A DNA stretch of 45,186 nucleotides from Gammaproteobacteria bacterium (GCA_015659815.1 DQME01000193.1:1-45186), one strand, 5' to 3'; positions 27,194 to 37,363 are shown, numbered from the stretch's first letter. A program made the numbers and translations. Notes: generated by a model from the sequence alone, not told the origin.

Positions 27194-27343
27194 TTATATA
27201 TTGTTCTTTATCTCAAAGTCATCAACTCTGAGAGACTCTAGTACGGCCTCATGCCATACAAGCCAATTATCTTTTTCTTCCACGGTTAGAAGTTTATCGG
27301 CAATCAACGAGCTTAGCCAAATTTCGAGTGTGTTTATTTTCAT
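27194..27343 (-). CDS. 49-aa ORF, possibly FadE C-terminal-tail-like (not in supplied ORF track)
   Basis: MKINTLEIWLSSLIADKLLTVEEKDNWLVWHEAVLESLRVDDFEIKNNI*; GGA SD-like sequence about 8 nt upstream; between fadH and the FadN-like gene, same strand. Confidence 0.55.
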   Translation of the reverse strand: MKINTLEIWLSSLIADKLLTVEEKDNWLVWHEAVLESLRVDDFEIKNNI

Positions 27344-27364
27344 GTTAAATTTCCATTTTTTGTT

Positions 27365-29407
27365 TTATAACGAGGCTGCCAATCGAGAGCCTTGGTTTAT
27401 TGCTCGTTTTGCATCAAGCTCGGTAGCAACGTCAGCGCCGCCAATTAAATGCGAAGAAATTCCATTTTTCTCCAATTCAGTATGTAAATCACGAAGCGGC
27501 ACTTGTCCTGTGCAAAGCACTATCGTATCAACTGACAAAACATGTGCATTACCATCAACCAAGTAGTGCAAGCCCTCATCATCAATTTTGTTATATTGGG
27601 CACCAGGCACCATATTGATTTTTTTTGTTTTTAAACTAGCGCGATGAATCCAGCCAGTAGTCTTACCAAGCCCCGCTCCAAGTCTAGTTGTCTTTCTCTG
27701 GAGCAAGGTGATTTCTCTGGTTGGTGTTGGCGTATCGGGCTTGATACCGATAACACCACCTCTCACTACATTTTTTGGATCTATACCCCATTTAGTCAAA
27801 AATGCTCCTACATCAACACTTGATTCATCACCCTCATGAGATAAATACTCACAAATATCAAAGCCAATGCCGCCAGCACCAACCACCGCAACCCGTTCAC
27901 CCACTTCCTTTTTGTCTCTCAAAACGTCTAAGTAAGAGAGAACCTTTGGATGGTCTTGTCCAGCTATTCCAGGCTCTCTTGGTAGAACACCAGTTGCAAC
28001 CACCACCTCGTCAAAATGACCAGCCTTTACGATTGCCAGATCAACCTTTTGATTAAGCACTACGTTAACATTTAATACCTCTAGGCGTCTAGAAAAGTAG
28101 CGCAAGGTTTCATGAAACTCTTCCTTTCCTGGAATTTGTTTTGCCATGTTGAACTGTCCACCTATTTCTTTTGAGGCCTCGAATAAAGTCACCTGATGTC
28201 CGCATTCAGCTGCAACAGTTGCACAAGATAATCCAGCTGGACCAGCGCCCACAACAGCAATACGTTTTAAGCTTGTTTTTTTCTCATAAATTAAATCAAG
28301 CTCATGACATGCTTGTGGGTTGACTAAACAGCTGCTGCGCTTTCGATTAAACACATGGTCTAAGCACGCTTGATTACAGCCAATGCAGGTGTTGATTTCA
28401 TCTACCCTGCCCTCAATGACTTTATTAACAAAATTTGGGTCCGCTAAAAATGGTCGCGCCATTGACACCATATCGGCATCCCCTCTTGCCAATACAGACT
28501 CGGCAACCTCTGGTGTATTAATCCGATTAGTGGTGATTAGAGGCACTGAAACCTCACCACGCAACTTAGCCGTAACCCAAGTAAAGCACCCCCTAGGAAC
28601 CATGGCTGCTATAGTTGGAATTCTTGCCTCGTGCCAGCCGATGCCTGTATTAATAATGCTCACGCCAGCCTCTTCTAGAGCTTTTGCTAGTATAACAACC
28701 TCTTCCCAAGTGCTGCCTTTTTCAAGCAAATCCAGCATTGAGAGTCGGAAAATAAGAATGAAATCTGGGCCAACAGCTGCTCGAGTCTGCCTAACAATCT
28801 CCAAGGCTATTCGGATACGATTCTCAAACAAGCCGCCCCACTCATCCGTACGTTCGTTGGTATGCGTTGCGATAAATTGATGGATGAAGTACCCTTCAGA
28901 TCCCATAATCTCTACACCATCGTAACCAGCCTGTTGTGCCAAACTCGCACAATTCACATAATCCTCAATAGATCTCCAAACGCTTCGGCTCGATAATGCC
29001 CTTGGCTTAAAAGGCGTAATTGGTGATTTAATCGCAGAAGCAGAAACGACAAATGGATGATAGCCATAGCGCCCCGTGTGCAAAATTTGCATACAAATTA
29101 ACCCCCCTTCTGCGTGAACCGCATCGGTGATCACACGATGTTTAGTTACTTCTTTTTTGTTGGATAATTTTGCAGACAAAAGCATGGCACGGCCCACTCT
29201 GCTTGGTGCAATTCCTCCTGTAATAATAAGCCCAGCACCGCCACGAGCTCTTGTCGAATAATACGCTGCCATATTTTCAAAACCGCCGACTTCCTCTTCC
29301 ATGCCGGTATGCATTGATCCCATCAACACTCTGTTCTGTAGAGTAATATTGCCCACCCTTAAAGGCTTCAGTAGATGCGGGTACAGCGTATCACTCACAT
29401 TGGTCAT
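27365..29407 (-). CDS. fadH: NADPH-dependent 2,4-dienoyl-CoA reductase (OYE-like + FAD/NAD(P) domains)
   Basis: N-terminal NADH:flavin oxidoreductase barrel, CIGCNQACLD...C Fe-S motif, VVGAGPAGLSCATVAAECGHQVTLFE. Confidence 0.93.
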   Translation of the reverse strand: MTNVSDTLYPHLLKPLRVGNITLQNRVLMGSMHTGMEEEVGGFENMAAYYSTRARGGAGLIITGGIAPSRVGRAMLLSAKLSNKKEVTKHRVITDAVHAEGGLICMQILHTGRYGYHPFVVSASAIKSPITPFKPRALSSRSVWRSIEDYVNCASLAQQAGYDGVEIMGSEGYFIHQFIATHTNERTDEWGGLFENRIRIALEIVRQTRAAVGPDFILIFRLSMLDLLEKGSTWEEVVILAKALEEAGVSIINTGIGWHEARIPTIAAMVPRGCFTWVTAKLRGEVSVPLITTNRINTPEVAESVLARGDADMVSMARPFLADPNFVNKVIEGRVDEINTCIGCNQACLDHVFNRKRSSCLVNPQACHELDLIYEKKTSLKRIAVVGAGPAGLSCATVAAECGHQVTLFEASKEIGGQFNMAKQIPGKEEFHETLRYFSRRLEVLNVNVVLNQKVDLAIVKAGHFDEVVVATGVLPREPGIAGQDHPKVLSYLDVLRDKKEVGERVAVVGAGGIGFDICEYLSHEGDESSVDVGAFLTKWGIDPKNVVRGGVIGIKPDTPTPTREITLLQRKTTRLGAGLGKTTGWIHRASLKTKKINMVPGAQYNKIDDEGLHYLVDGNAHVLSVDTIVLCTGQVPLRDLHTELEKNGISSHLIGGADVATELDAKRAINQGSRLAASL

Positions 29408-29469
29408 TTATATCTCCTAATCAATCCTTGAAACTGCTCATGCAATAGTTCTTTTTTGTTATGAAAGTA

Positions 29470-29475
29470 ATTATA
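29470..29475 (-). promoter_or_regulatory. Candidate -10 of fadH promoter
   Basis: TATAAT on the minus strand with no recognisable -35, upstream of fadH. Confidence 0.4.
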
Positions 29476-29497
29476 GCTTTTCACGATCAGTATATAA

Positions 29498-29524
29498 TTA
29501 ACATAATATTACTAATAGTTAACA
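29498..29524. promoter_or_regulatory. Direct repeat TTAACA x2 at 21-bp spacing, candidate AraC-type operator
   Basis: TTAACA at 29498-29503 and 29519-29524, immediately upstream of the fadH -10 in the fadH/AraC divergent intergenic region. Confidence 0.35.
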
Positions 29525-29594
29525 CTTTATTTATAGAGGCCTTTGACAATCTCACTATCAAACCTAAAAAGATTACTTTAGCAATATCTGACCA

Positions 29595-30593
29595 ATGAAC
29601 GTTCATAGCGCTGTTTGGCGATCTATCTCGCGTCTTCAATACCTCTATCCTAATGAAGTGAGTCAAATCTGCCAAAGAATCGGCATTCCTCCAAGCCTTT
29701 TAGCCGGCCACAATCTCACATTACCGCTCACTTTATTCTTAAATTTCTTTATTGAGGCCGAAGATATTTTTGACAATGACCTAGTTTCTATCAGCTACGC
29801 GCGCATGGCACAAATACGACCAAATTACTCAGAGATTTTAGGAATGATTTCACTCTATTCTCCTAATTTGATCGAAAGCTTTAATTTGGTGAATTCCTAT
29901 ATTAACCTTGAGTTGGATGGTATCGATATCAGCTTGATTCAAAAAACCAGCGTTGTTAATATTCGCTTTGTGGCCAATGCGTCTATTGAGCACGCCAGCT
30001 TGTATGAAAACCTATGCATGTCAATCTTTGCCACTTTTATTCAGTCAATGCACCATCCAATAAATAAACTAACAACAAAAACAACAACCAATCAAGCCAC
30101 TAGCGTCGTTCGTTCTTTATTTCATTGCCCTATTGAGTTTAAGGCTAACCACACGGCGATAATACTCACGAACGAAGTATCACTTAAACAAAACCCAACC
30201 GCCAATCCAAAATTGATAAGCTTGTTGGAAATTATGGCAAAAGAAAAAATTTCCCAACAAGCGAACAAAGGCAACATCGTTAACAGACTTGAAGATATTT
30301 ATAATAGTTATGAAGACCACTACAATAATATCAACATTTCCGAAACATCAAATTTATTAGGTGTTAGTGTCAACACTCTGCGTAGAAAGCTAAGTAAACG
30401 CAAGACTACATTTCGTCAAACGCTAAATAATTTTAAGCTAAAAAAAGCTAAATCAATGCTGGCCAGCAACTATTCCGCCAAAAGAGTGGCGTATTCTCTT
30501 GGTTATACTGAACCCTCAGCATTCGTACGATGGTTTATTAACCAGGCCAAACAAACACCCAAAGAATACAAAAAAGAAGTAGCACGCCAATAA
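29595..30593 (+). CDS. AraC family transcriptional regulator (arabinose-binding-like N-terminal domain)
   Basis: C-terminal double HTH: SETSNLLGVSVNTLRRKLSKRKTTFRQTLNNFKLKKAKSMLASNYSAKRVAYSLGYTEPSAFVRWFINQAKQTPKEYKK. Confidence 0.93.
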   Translation: MNVHSAVWRSISRLQYLYPNEVSQICQRIGIPPSLLAGHNLTLPLTLFLNFFIEAEDIFDNDLVSISYARMAQIRPNYSEILGMISLYSPNLIESFNLVNSYINLELDGIDISLIQKTSVVNIRFVANASIEHASLYENLCMSIFATFIQSMHHPINKLTTKTTTNQATSVVRSLFHCPIEFKANHTAIILTNEVSLKQNPTANPKLISLLEIMAKEKISQQANKGNIVNRLEDIYNSYEDHYNNINISETSNLLGVSVNTLRRKLSKRKTTFRQTLNNFKLKKAKSMLASNYSAKRVAYSLGYTEPSAFVRWFINQAKQTPKEYKKEVARQ

Positions 30594-30620
30594 AATTAGC
30601 GTCAAAGAACTAGAAAAAAA

Positions 30621-31067
30621 TTAGGACAGCTTGGCCTTAATAAGTTGAGAAACAGCGCCCATGTCTACTTTACCGTCTAGTTGGCCCTTAAGAATTCCCA
30701 TTAGTTTTCCCATGTCTTGCATAGAACTTGCACCTAAATCATTGATGGCCTTATCAACAAAAGGTACGATCTCTTCGTCTGACAACTGTTTGGGCATGTA
30801 AGTGTTGAGTATTGCTAGCTCATCGTTTTCCACCTTGATCAAGTCTTCGCGACCGGCATCAGTGAACTGAGATATGGAGTCTTTGCGTTGCTTCACCATC
30901 TTGTTAATTACAGTTATTACCTGAGAGTCATCTAACACAGTACGGTCATCGACTTCTTTTTGTTTTATCGCCTCTAATATCATGCGTGTTGCACGTGTGG
31001 ACTCTTTGTCTCTAGCCTTCATTGCTGACTTCATATCATCAGTAATGCGATTCTTTAGCTCGGACAT
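30621..31067 (-). CDS. yqeY: GatB/YqeY domain protein
   Basis: MKSAMKARDKESTRATRMILEAIKQKEVD...LMGILKGQLDGKVDMGAVSQLIK. Confidence 0.93.
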   Translation of the reverse strand: MSELKNRITDDMKSAMKARDKESTRATRMILEAIKQKEVDDRTVLDDSQVITVINKMVKQRKDSISQFTDAGREDLIKVENDELAILNTYMPKQLSDEEIVPFVDKAINDLGASSMQDMGKLMGILKGQLDGKVDMGAVSQLIKAKLS

Positions 31068-31098
31068 TTTTTTGATTTATATCTTATGAAAATAATTC

Positions 31099-31314
31099 TT
31101 AGTACATGCGCCTGCGACGTATGCGATTTTTGGCCATCTCTTTGTGTGTTCTTTTAACGGCAGCTGCCTTTTTGCGTTTAGTAACCCAGGTTGGTTTCTC
31201 GTAAAACTCTTTCTTCCTTACATCAGTTATTACTCCGGCCCTGTCGCATGTTCGTCTAAAACGACGTAGTGCAATATCGAATGGCTCGTTCTCTCTTACT
31301 TTAATTGATGGCAT
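31099..31314 (-). CDS. rpsU: 30S ribosomal protein S21
   Basis: [28 protein letters not shown]... Confidence 0.98.
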   Translation of the reverse strand: MPSIKVRENEPFDIALRRFRRTCDRAGVITDVRKKEFYEKPTWVTKRKKAAAVKRTHKEMAKNRIRRRRMY

Positions 31315-31326
31315 GTGTTATTTTCC

Positions 31327-31731
31327 TTAAGATTTTGTATCGTCAGTATCGACAGAGATGGATTCACCTGTGCTATCAAAGTCAACCAATTGAACAACAG
31401 CCATTGGTGCTTTGTCGCCAGTCCTATATCCAGCTTTTAAGATTCTGATATAACCTCCAGGGCGATCTTTGTAGAAAGGCCCCAACTGAGTAAATAATTT
31501 TGCAACAGATGCATCATCACGCAACCTCGAGAATGCAAGTCTGCGATTTGCAACACTGTCAATTTTTGCCCTAGTAATTAAAGGCTCAACAACGCGCCTT
31601 AACTCTTTTGCTTTGGGTAGTGTTGTTTTTATAGTCTCGTGTAAGAACAATGAATTAGCCATGTTCTTAAACATCGCCTTACGATGTGATGAGTTTCTGT
31701 TAAGTTGTCTACCTGACTTTCTATGTCTCAT
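31327..31731 (-). CDS. rplQ: 50S ribosomal protein L17
   Basis: [32 protein letters not shown]. Confidence 0.98.
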   Translation of the reverse strand: MRHRKSGRQLNRNSSHRKAMFKNMANSLFLHETIKTTLPKAKELRRVVEPLITRAKIDSVANRRLAFSRLRDDASVAKLFTQLGPFYKDRPGGYIRILKAGYRTGDKAPMAVVQLVDFDSTGESISVDTDDTKS

Positions 31732-31740
31732 TTCAATTCC

Positions 31741-32721
31741 CTATTCACTCATTAAGTCAACTGGAGGCCAGTTTGCAATCTCTGTACCTAACTCCAAGCC
31801 CTTGTCAGTCAACACCTCTTTGATTTCATTTAGTGACTTACGCCCAAGGTTAGGAGTTCTAAGTAGGTCTTGTTCAGATTTCTGAATTAAGTCACCTATA
31901 TAGTAGATTTGTTCAGCTTTCAAACAGTTAGCGGAACGCACTGTAAGCTCTAATTCATCAACAGCTGCTAATAGTTGAGGATCAAAGTCGTCTGAAGTTG
32001 GTAATGCCTCTTCCTCTTCAACTAGCTCTAATTCGACAAAAGATGATAATTGATCTTGAAGAATTGATGCAGCTCTCTTTACAGCGTCTTCGGCATCTAG
32101 AGATCCGTTAGTTTCAATTAAAATATTCAATTTGTCTAAATTAACCCTCTGATCAACACGTGCAGCGTCTACAGTAAAGCTAACTCGTTTTATTGGAGAA
32201 AAACTAGCATCTAGCTGCATCCCTCCTATAGTCGACGATTCCTCATCCCTGGCTACAGCAGTATCATAACCTACCCCAGTACCAATCTTTAGTGTCATAC
32301 GTAGATGTCCGCCCTTATTAACTGTGGCGATTACTTTGTCATGATTAAAAACACTAACGTCGGTGCCATTCGCCTCAATGTCGGCTACAGTAATCTCACA
32401 TGGACCTTTCTTATCAATAACAACCTGTGCAGTTTCGGTAGTATTTAGAACTACAGAGACTTCTTTCAAGTTTAATAAGATGTCTAAAACGTCTTCCTGG
32501 ACACCTTCAATAGTTGAAAATTCATGCATAACGCCATCAATCGCAACCTCAGTGACAGCAGAACCCACCATTGAAGACAGCAGTGTCCTCCTAAGTGCGT
32601 TACCTAGAGTATGTCCGAACCCTCTTTCCAAAGGCTCCAGCATAACCCTGAATTCATTTTTTGAAATTTCAGTTGATTCAACTAATTTTGGTTTTAAAAA
32701 ATCTCTAGAGCTACCTTGCAT
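31741..32721 (-). CDS. rpoA: RNA polymerase alpha subunit
   Basis: [28 protein letters not shown]-terminal [18 protein letters not shown]; start re-set to [12 protein letters not shown] at 32721. Confidence 0.97.
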   Translation of the reverse strand: MQGSSRDFLKPKLVESTEISKNEFRVMLEPLERGFGHTLGNALRRTLLSSMVGSAVTEVAIDGVMHEFSTIEGVQEDVLDILLNLKEVSVVLNTTETAQVVIDKKGPCEITVADIEANGTDVSVFNHDKVIATVNKGGHLRMTLKIGTGVGYDTAVARDEESSTIGGMQLDASFSPIKRVSFTVDAARVDQRVNLDKLNILIETNGSLDAEDAVKRAASILQDQLSSFVELELVEEEEALPTSDDFDPQLLAAVDELELTVRSANCLKAEQIYYIGDLIQKSEQDLLRTPNLGRKSLNEIKEVLTDKGLELGTEIANWPPVDLMSE

Positions 32722-32731
32722 AATTAATTCC

Positions 32732-33358
32732 TTATTTTGAATACAATTCAACAATTAAATGTTCTTCTATGTCTGACGATAAGTCGTCACGAGAAGGGGT
32801 GTTTTTAAATACGCCTTTAAGTGACTTACTGTCTACATCAACCCATTCCACTTGTCCGGACTGTTCTGCTAACTCTACAGCTAACTGAATACGGCTTTGT
32901 TTTTTTGATTTTTCTCTTACAGCAATCTCATCATTAGCACTTACCTGGTAAGATGGAATATTTACTATTGCTCCATTTACAAGAATAGATTTGTGTGAAA
33001 CTAATTGCCTTGCTTCAGCACGTGTAGATGCGAATCCCATACGATAAACTACGTTATCTAGGCGACACTCAAGAAGCGATAACAAGTTCTCTCCTGTTGA
33101 ACCCTTCCTCGAGCTTGCCTTTTTGTAATATAGGCGAAACTGCTTCTCTAGAATTCCATAAATACGTCTAACTTTTTGTTTTTCTCTCAATTGTAGTCCG
33201 TACTCAGTTCCCTTTTGACGACGAGCAGTAGCGCCATGCATTCCAGGTAATTGAGTAACTTTACATTTAGAATCTAACGATCTAATTCCACTTTTCAAAA
33301 ACAAGTCGGTGCCTTCACGGCGCGCTAATTTACAAGTAGGTCCAGTATATCTTGCCAT
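32732..33358 (-). CDS. rpsD: 30S ribosomal protein S4
   Basis: [24 protein letters not shown]. Confidence 0.98.
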   Translation of the reverse strand: MARYTGPTCKLARREGTDLFLKSGIRSLDSKCKVTQLPGMHGATARRQKGTEYGLQLREKQKVRRIYGILEKQFRLYYKKASSRKGSTGENLLSLLECRLDNVVYRMGFASTRAEARQLVSHKSILVNGAIVNIPSYQVSANDEIAVREKSKKQSRIQLAVELAEQSGQVEWVDVDSKSLKGVFKNTPSRDDLSSDIEEHLIVELYSK

Positions 33359-33367
33359 AATTAATCC

Positions 33368-33754
33368 TTATACTCTACGTTTTTTAGAAGGACGACAACC
33401 ATTATGAGGGATTGGCGTCACATCGGTGATTGATTGAATTTTTAAACCCTGCGCATTAAGCCCACGTATTGCTGAATCTCTGCCTGGACCAGGTCCGTTG
33501 ACACGAACTTCAAGGTTTTTCATGCCAAATGTTAATGCTTTCTCTCCACAACTGCTAGCAGCAACTTGTGCAGCAAATGGTGTTGATTTTCTAGACCCTC
33601 TGAATCCAGAGCCACCAGATGTCGCCCAACAAATCGCATTTCCATGGCGATCAGTAATCATAACAATTGTGTTGTTAAATGTTGCATGAATGTGTGCAAT
33701 ACCGTCAGAAATAATTTTCTTTGATTTCTTTTTAGTTGTCTTTTCGTTGGCCAT
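33368..33754 (-). CDS. rpsK: 30S ribosomal protein S11
   Basis: [49 protein letters not shown]. Confidence 0.98.
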   Translation of the reverse strand: MANEKTTKKKSKKIISDGIAHIHATFNNTIVMITDRHGNAICWATSGGSGFRGSRKSTPFAAQVAASSCGEKALTFGMKNLEVRVNGPGPGRDSAIRGLNAQGLKIQSITDVTPIPHNGCRPSKKRRV

Positions 33755-33769
33755 TACTTATACCTTTGT

Positions 33770-34123
33770 TTATTTAATTAAACGGCGAGGACCCTTACGA
33801 GTTCTTGCATTTGTTTTAGTTCTTTGACCACGAAGTGGTAATGACTTCCTATGGCGTATACCGCGATAGCAACCCAAATCTTTAAGGCGCTTAATGTCTA
33901 TTGCAATTTGACGTCTAAGATCGCCCTCAACTTCATATTTCGCTATAGCACTTCTAATCAATTCCAACTGATCCTCAGCTAGATCCATAACCTTGGTTGC
34001 AGGATCTAATTTTAGCTCTTCACATATTAACTTTGCTCTAGTTTCTCCAATACCAAATATTGACTGTAAGCCGATAACAATGTGTTTATGTGTTGGGATA
34101 TTGATTCCCGCTATTCTTGCCAT
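33770..34123 (-). CDS. rpsM: 30S ribosomal protein S13
   Basis: [26 protein letters not shown]. Confidence 0.98.
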   Translation of the reverse strand: MARIAGINIPTHKHIVIGLQSIFGIGETRAKLICEELKLDPATKVMDLAEDQLELIRSAIAKYEVEGDLRRQIAIDIKRLKDLGCYRGIRHRKSLPLRGQRTKTNARTRKGPRRLIK

Positions 34124-34213
34124 AAATTTCCCTTTTATACTTCTATTTATTTAATTATTTTGGTTATTTCTTTAATAAAATTTACCAAAAAAATAAAAAT
34201 TGAAAAACCTGCA

Positions 34214-34242
34214 ATTTTACTCTGCAGAGCCTTTAATGTCAA
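34214..34242 (-). promoter_or_regulatory. Near-consensus sigma70 promoter upstream of rpsM (alpha operon)
   Basis: Minus strand TTGACA (34237-34242) - 17 nt - TAAAAT (34214-34219). Confidence 0.75.
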
Positions 34243-34248
34243 TTCTTA

Positions 34249-34362
34249 TTAGCCTTGCCTTTGCTTGTGACGGGGCTCTTTACAGATAACCCTCACTACG
34301 CCATGGCGCTTTATAACTTTGCAATTATTGCATATTTTTTTAACTGATGCTCTTACTTTCAT
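34249..34362 (-). CDS. rpmJ: 50S ribosomal protein L36
   Basis: [37 protein letters not shown] (37 aa, below ORF-track cutoff). Confidence 0.97.
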   Translation of the reverse strand: MKVRASVKKICNNCKVIKRHGVVRVICKEPRHKQRQG

Positions 34363-34374
34363 ATCTATTACCTT

Positions 34375-35673
34375 TTAGTTTAAACCAGCCTTCTTCATTA
34401 ATGAATCATATTGACTTGACATTAGATGTGACTGGGCTTGTGCGATAAAATCCATAACCACAACAACAATGATTAGTAGGGATGTACCGCCAAAATAGAA
34501 TGGCACATTCCAATATAAAATTAAAAATTCCGGCAACAAGCACACTGCTGTTATATAGATTGCACCAGAAGCTGTCAACCTAGACATCACAGAATCAATA
34601 TAATCTGCTGAGTGCTGTCCTGGACGTATACCAGGAATAAATCCACCAGACTTTCTTAGATTGTCTGCTGTATCCTTTGAATCGAATGTCAGAGCAGTAT
34701 AAAAAAATGTAAAGAAAACTATTGCTAAGCCATAAAACATTACATAAAGTGGCTGCCCAGGAGAAATACTGGCTGTTAAATCTGCTAGCCACCCCATACC
34801 TTCACTTTGAGAGAACCATCCACCCATAGTTGCGGGAAACAAAATAATACTTGATGCAAAGATTGGCGGTATTACACCAGCCATATTAATCTTTAATGGT
34901 AAATATGAGCTCTGGCCACCAACCATTTTTCTGCCCTGTTGACGTTTAGCATAATTCACAGTTATACGCCTCTGACCCCTCTCCATAAAAACTACAAAAG
35001 CCGTAACCAAAAGTGCCATAGCTATAATTAATACAACAAGAATAACTGTAATTTCTCCAGTGCTAACCAATGACAGGGTAGAACCGAAAGCTGAAGGCAG
35101 TCCAGAAACTATACCTGCAAAAATAATCATAGAAATACCGTTACCAATACCCTTTTCAGTTATCTGCTCACCTAGCCACATTAGAAATAAAGTTCCAGTT
35201 GTTAGAGTAACAACAGTAACCAGCATAAATGTAAAGCCGCCATTAGTTACAAGAGCAACTCCTCCAGCGCTCTGTGACTGCAATGCTATTGAAATACCGT
35301 ATGATTGAAAGACTGCTAATAACACTGTACCCATACGTGTGTACTGGGTAATCTTACGTCTACCTGTCTCTCCTTCTTTCTTTAGCTGCTCTAATTTCGG
35401 TACAACAGATGTCATTAACTGGGTAATGATTGAAGACGAAATATAAGGCATAATTCCAAGAGTAAATATAGACAACCTTTCTAAAGCACCACCAGAAAAC
35501 ATATTGAACATATCTAAAATAGTACCTTGTTGGTCTTGCACTAGAGAGGCCAAGGCGGCAGGTGAAATAAATGGAATGGTTATATGGGTTCCCATACGAA
35601 AAATTACCAACGCACCCAATAAATAGAGGATGCGTCTGGTTAAATCTTCTGAAAGTCCTAGTGCTCTACTCAT
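34375..35673 (-). CDS. secY: Preprotein translocase subunit SecY
   Basis: Multi-[38 protein letters not shown]. Confidence 0.97.
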   Translation of the reverse strand: MSRALGLSEDLTRRILYLLGALVIFRMGTHITIPFISPAALASLVQDQQGTILDMFNMFSGGALERLSIFTLGIMPYISSSIITQLMTSVVPKLEQLKKEGETGRRKITQYTRMGTVLLAVFQSYGISIALQSQSAGGVALVTNGGFTFMLVTVVTLTTGTLFLMWLGEQITEKGIGNGISMIIFAGIVSGLPSAFGSTLSLVSTGEITVILVVLIIAMALLVTAFVVFMERGQRRITVNYAKRQQGRKMVGGQSSYLPLKINMAGVIPPIFASSIILFPATMGGWFSQSEGMGWLADLTASISPGQPLYVMFYGLAIVFFTFFYTALTFDSKDTADNLRKSGGFIPGIRPGQHSADYIDSVMSRLTASGAIYITAVCLLPEFLILYWNVPFYFGGTSLLIIVVVVMDFIAQAQSHLMSSQYDSLMKKAGLN

Positions 35674-35676
35674 AAT

Positions 35677-36120
35677 TTACTCGACAACTGAACCCTTGGC
35701 TGCTTCAATAGCAGACCTTGCTCCCTTAGTAACCTTAATACCTTTCAAGTTAACAGGTCTATTTATTTCGCCTGAAAGTATCACTTTTACTCGTAGTATA
35801 TTTTTAGTTATTAGGTTGTTGTTCTTTAATACAGTAATATCGATATCAGATTCTTCCAGCTTATCTATTTCAGATAACGTGACCTGAGAAGTAACTATTG
35901 AAACTCTTGATGAAAACCCGACCTTTGGCAGGCGACGCTGTAATGGCATCTGACCGCCTTCAAAACCAATCTTAGAATAGCCTCCTGAACGTGACTTTTG
36001 ACCTTTGTGTCCACGACCACAGGTTTTACCGAAACCGCTACCTATACCACGACCAACGCGTTTCCTTGATGACTTTTCTCCCTCTGCAGGTGTTAAAGTG
36101 TTTAATTGCATAGTACTCAT
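35677..36120 (-). CDS. rplO: 50S ribosomal protein L15
   Basis: [29 protein letters not shown]. Confidence 0.97.
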   Translation of the reverse strand: MSTMQLNTLTPAEGEKSSRKRVGRGIGSGFGKTCGRGHKGQKSRSGGYSKIGFEGGQMPLQRRLPKVGFSSRVSIVTSQVTLSEIDKLEESDIDITVLKNNNLITKNILRVKVILSGEINRPVNLKGIKVTKGARSAIEAAKGSVVE

Positions 36121-36125
36121 AATTC

Positions 36126-36449
36126 CTAACCCTCTACCTTAAGTAAGTAAGACACCTTATTAATCATGCCGCGAACTTGTGGTGTGTCTATTAGTTCAAC
36201 TGTATGGTTGATTCTTTTTAAGCCAAGACCAGTTACAGTTGCACGGTGTGATGGTAAACGACCATTAAAGCTCTTCACTAATGTAACTGTTATGGTTTTA
36301 TTCTTAGGTGCAGCCTTCTTGACAGCCTCCTTTTTAGGTGCAGCCTTCTTGACAGCCTCCTTTTTAGGTGCAGCCTTCTTGACAGCCTCCTTTTTAGGTG
36401 CAGCCTTTTTTACTGGTGCCTTCTTAACTGCTTTATTCTCTTCAGCCAT
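36126..36449 (-). CDS. rpmD: 50S ribosomal protein L30 with N-terminal Lys/Ala/Pro-rich repeat extension
   Basis: L30 domain [54 protein letters not shown] preceded by about 50 aa of ([10 protein letters not shown])n. Confidence 0.93.
   Translation of the reverse strand: MAEENKAVKKAPVKKAAPKKEAVKKAAPKKEAVKKAAPKKEAVKKAAPKNKTITVTLVKSFNGRLPSHRATVTGLGLKRINHTVELIDTPQVRGMINKVSYLLKVEG
36301..36410. repeat. 30-bp in-frame tandem repeat (three full units plus partial) inside rpmD
   Basis: ttYttaggtgcagccttcttgacagcctcc at 36301, 36331, 36361, partial at 36391. Confidence 0.97.
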
Positions 36450-36451
36450 AA

Positions 36452-36967
36452 TTATTCTCCAAGAATTTGCTCTACAGTTTTGCCACGCTTAGAAGCAACT
36501 GACTGTGGGGAAGACATAGAAGTTAACCCTTCAACGGTTGCTCGAACCACACTAATTGGATTACGAGTACCATTACACTTCGCTAATATATTATGAACCC
36601 CTACTGCTTCTAGTACACTACGCATAGGGCCGCCAGCAATAACGCCAGTACCTTCTGAAGCTGGCTGCATATATACCTTAGCAGCGCCAACATTAGAAGT
36701 TACAGGATAATGAAGTGTTCCATCCACTAAAGGGACGCTCTTCATTGCCTTTTTTGCCTTATCCATTGCCTTTTGAATTGCAGCAGGAACCTCTCTAGCT
36801 TTGCCAGTTCCATAACCAACCTTGCCTCTACCGTCACCAACAACAACTAATGCAGAAAAGCCGAAAATTCGACCACCCTTAACTACTTTTACAACGCGAC
36901 GAATGTTAACCAGCTTCTCAATGTATTCGTTATCATCGTTATTATTATTTTTATTGTATTCAGCCAT
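36452..36967 (-). CDS. rpsE: 30S ribosomal protein S5
   Basis: [46 protein letters not shown]. Confidence 0.98.
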   Translation of the reverse strand: MAEYNKNNNNDDNEYIEKLVNIRRVVKVVKGGRIFGFSALVVVGDGRGKVGYGTGKAREVPAAIQKAMDKAKKAMKSVPLVDGTLHYPVTSNVGAAKVYMQPASEGTGVIAGGPMRSVLEAVGVHNILAKCNGTRNPISVVRATVEGLTSMSSPQSVASKRGKTVEQILGE

Positions 36968-37015
36968 TATTAAAACCTTGTTGTAGTTACCTTAATTAAA
37001 TTTATAAGTTATTAT

Positions 37016-37363
37016 TTAGAACTCTAGTCCGCCATCTCTTGCTGAGTCAGCTAATGACTTTATACGTCCATGGAATTTAAAACCCGAACGATCAAAAGCG
37101 ACTTTACTTATTTTTGCAGTTTTAGCTGCCTTAGCAATAGCTATACCCACCTTAGTTGCAGCATCTTTATTGCCGCCATTTTTAATTTTTTCTTGAAGTG
37201 ATGATGCTGATGCTAATATCTTAGTACCGCATGGACTAATAATTTGAGCATATATATGCTGAGAAGTTTTATGAACGCACAAACGCTCTACACCGACTTC
37301 TCTATTCTTTGCTCTAAATTTAGTTGCCCTTCTTAAGCGGGCTTGTTTTTTAGAAAGCTTCAT
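37016..37363 (-). CDS. rplR: 50S ribosomal protein L18
   Basis: [64 protein letters not shown]. Confidence 0.97.
   Translation of the reverse strand: MKLSKKQARLRRATKFRAKNREVGVERLCVHKTSQHIYAQIISPCGTKILASASSLQEKIKNGGNKDAATKVGIAIAKAAKTAKISKVAFDRSGFKFHGRIKSLADSARDGGLEF

Noticed and set aside
28383-28880. 165-aa plus-strand ORF
   Set aside because: Antisense within fadH, which has full-length domain signatures; no recognisable motif in the antisense product
32722-32754. 11-aa N-terminal extension of RpoA in the ORF track
   Set aside because: Overlaps the rpsD 3' end; conserved RpoA begins at MQGSSRDF
36301-36410. 30-bp repeats as a possible CRISPR array
   Set aside because: Units are contiguous with no spacers and encode an in-frame protein repeat of rpmD
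36166-36492. 108-aa plus-strand ORF with [10 protein letters not shown] repeats
   Set aside because: Exact antisense of the rpmD repeat region; repeat periodicity alone explains the open frame
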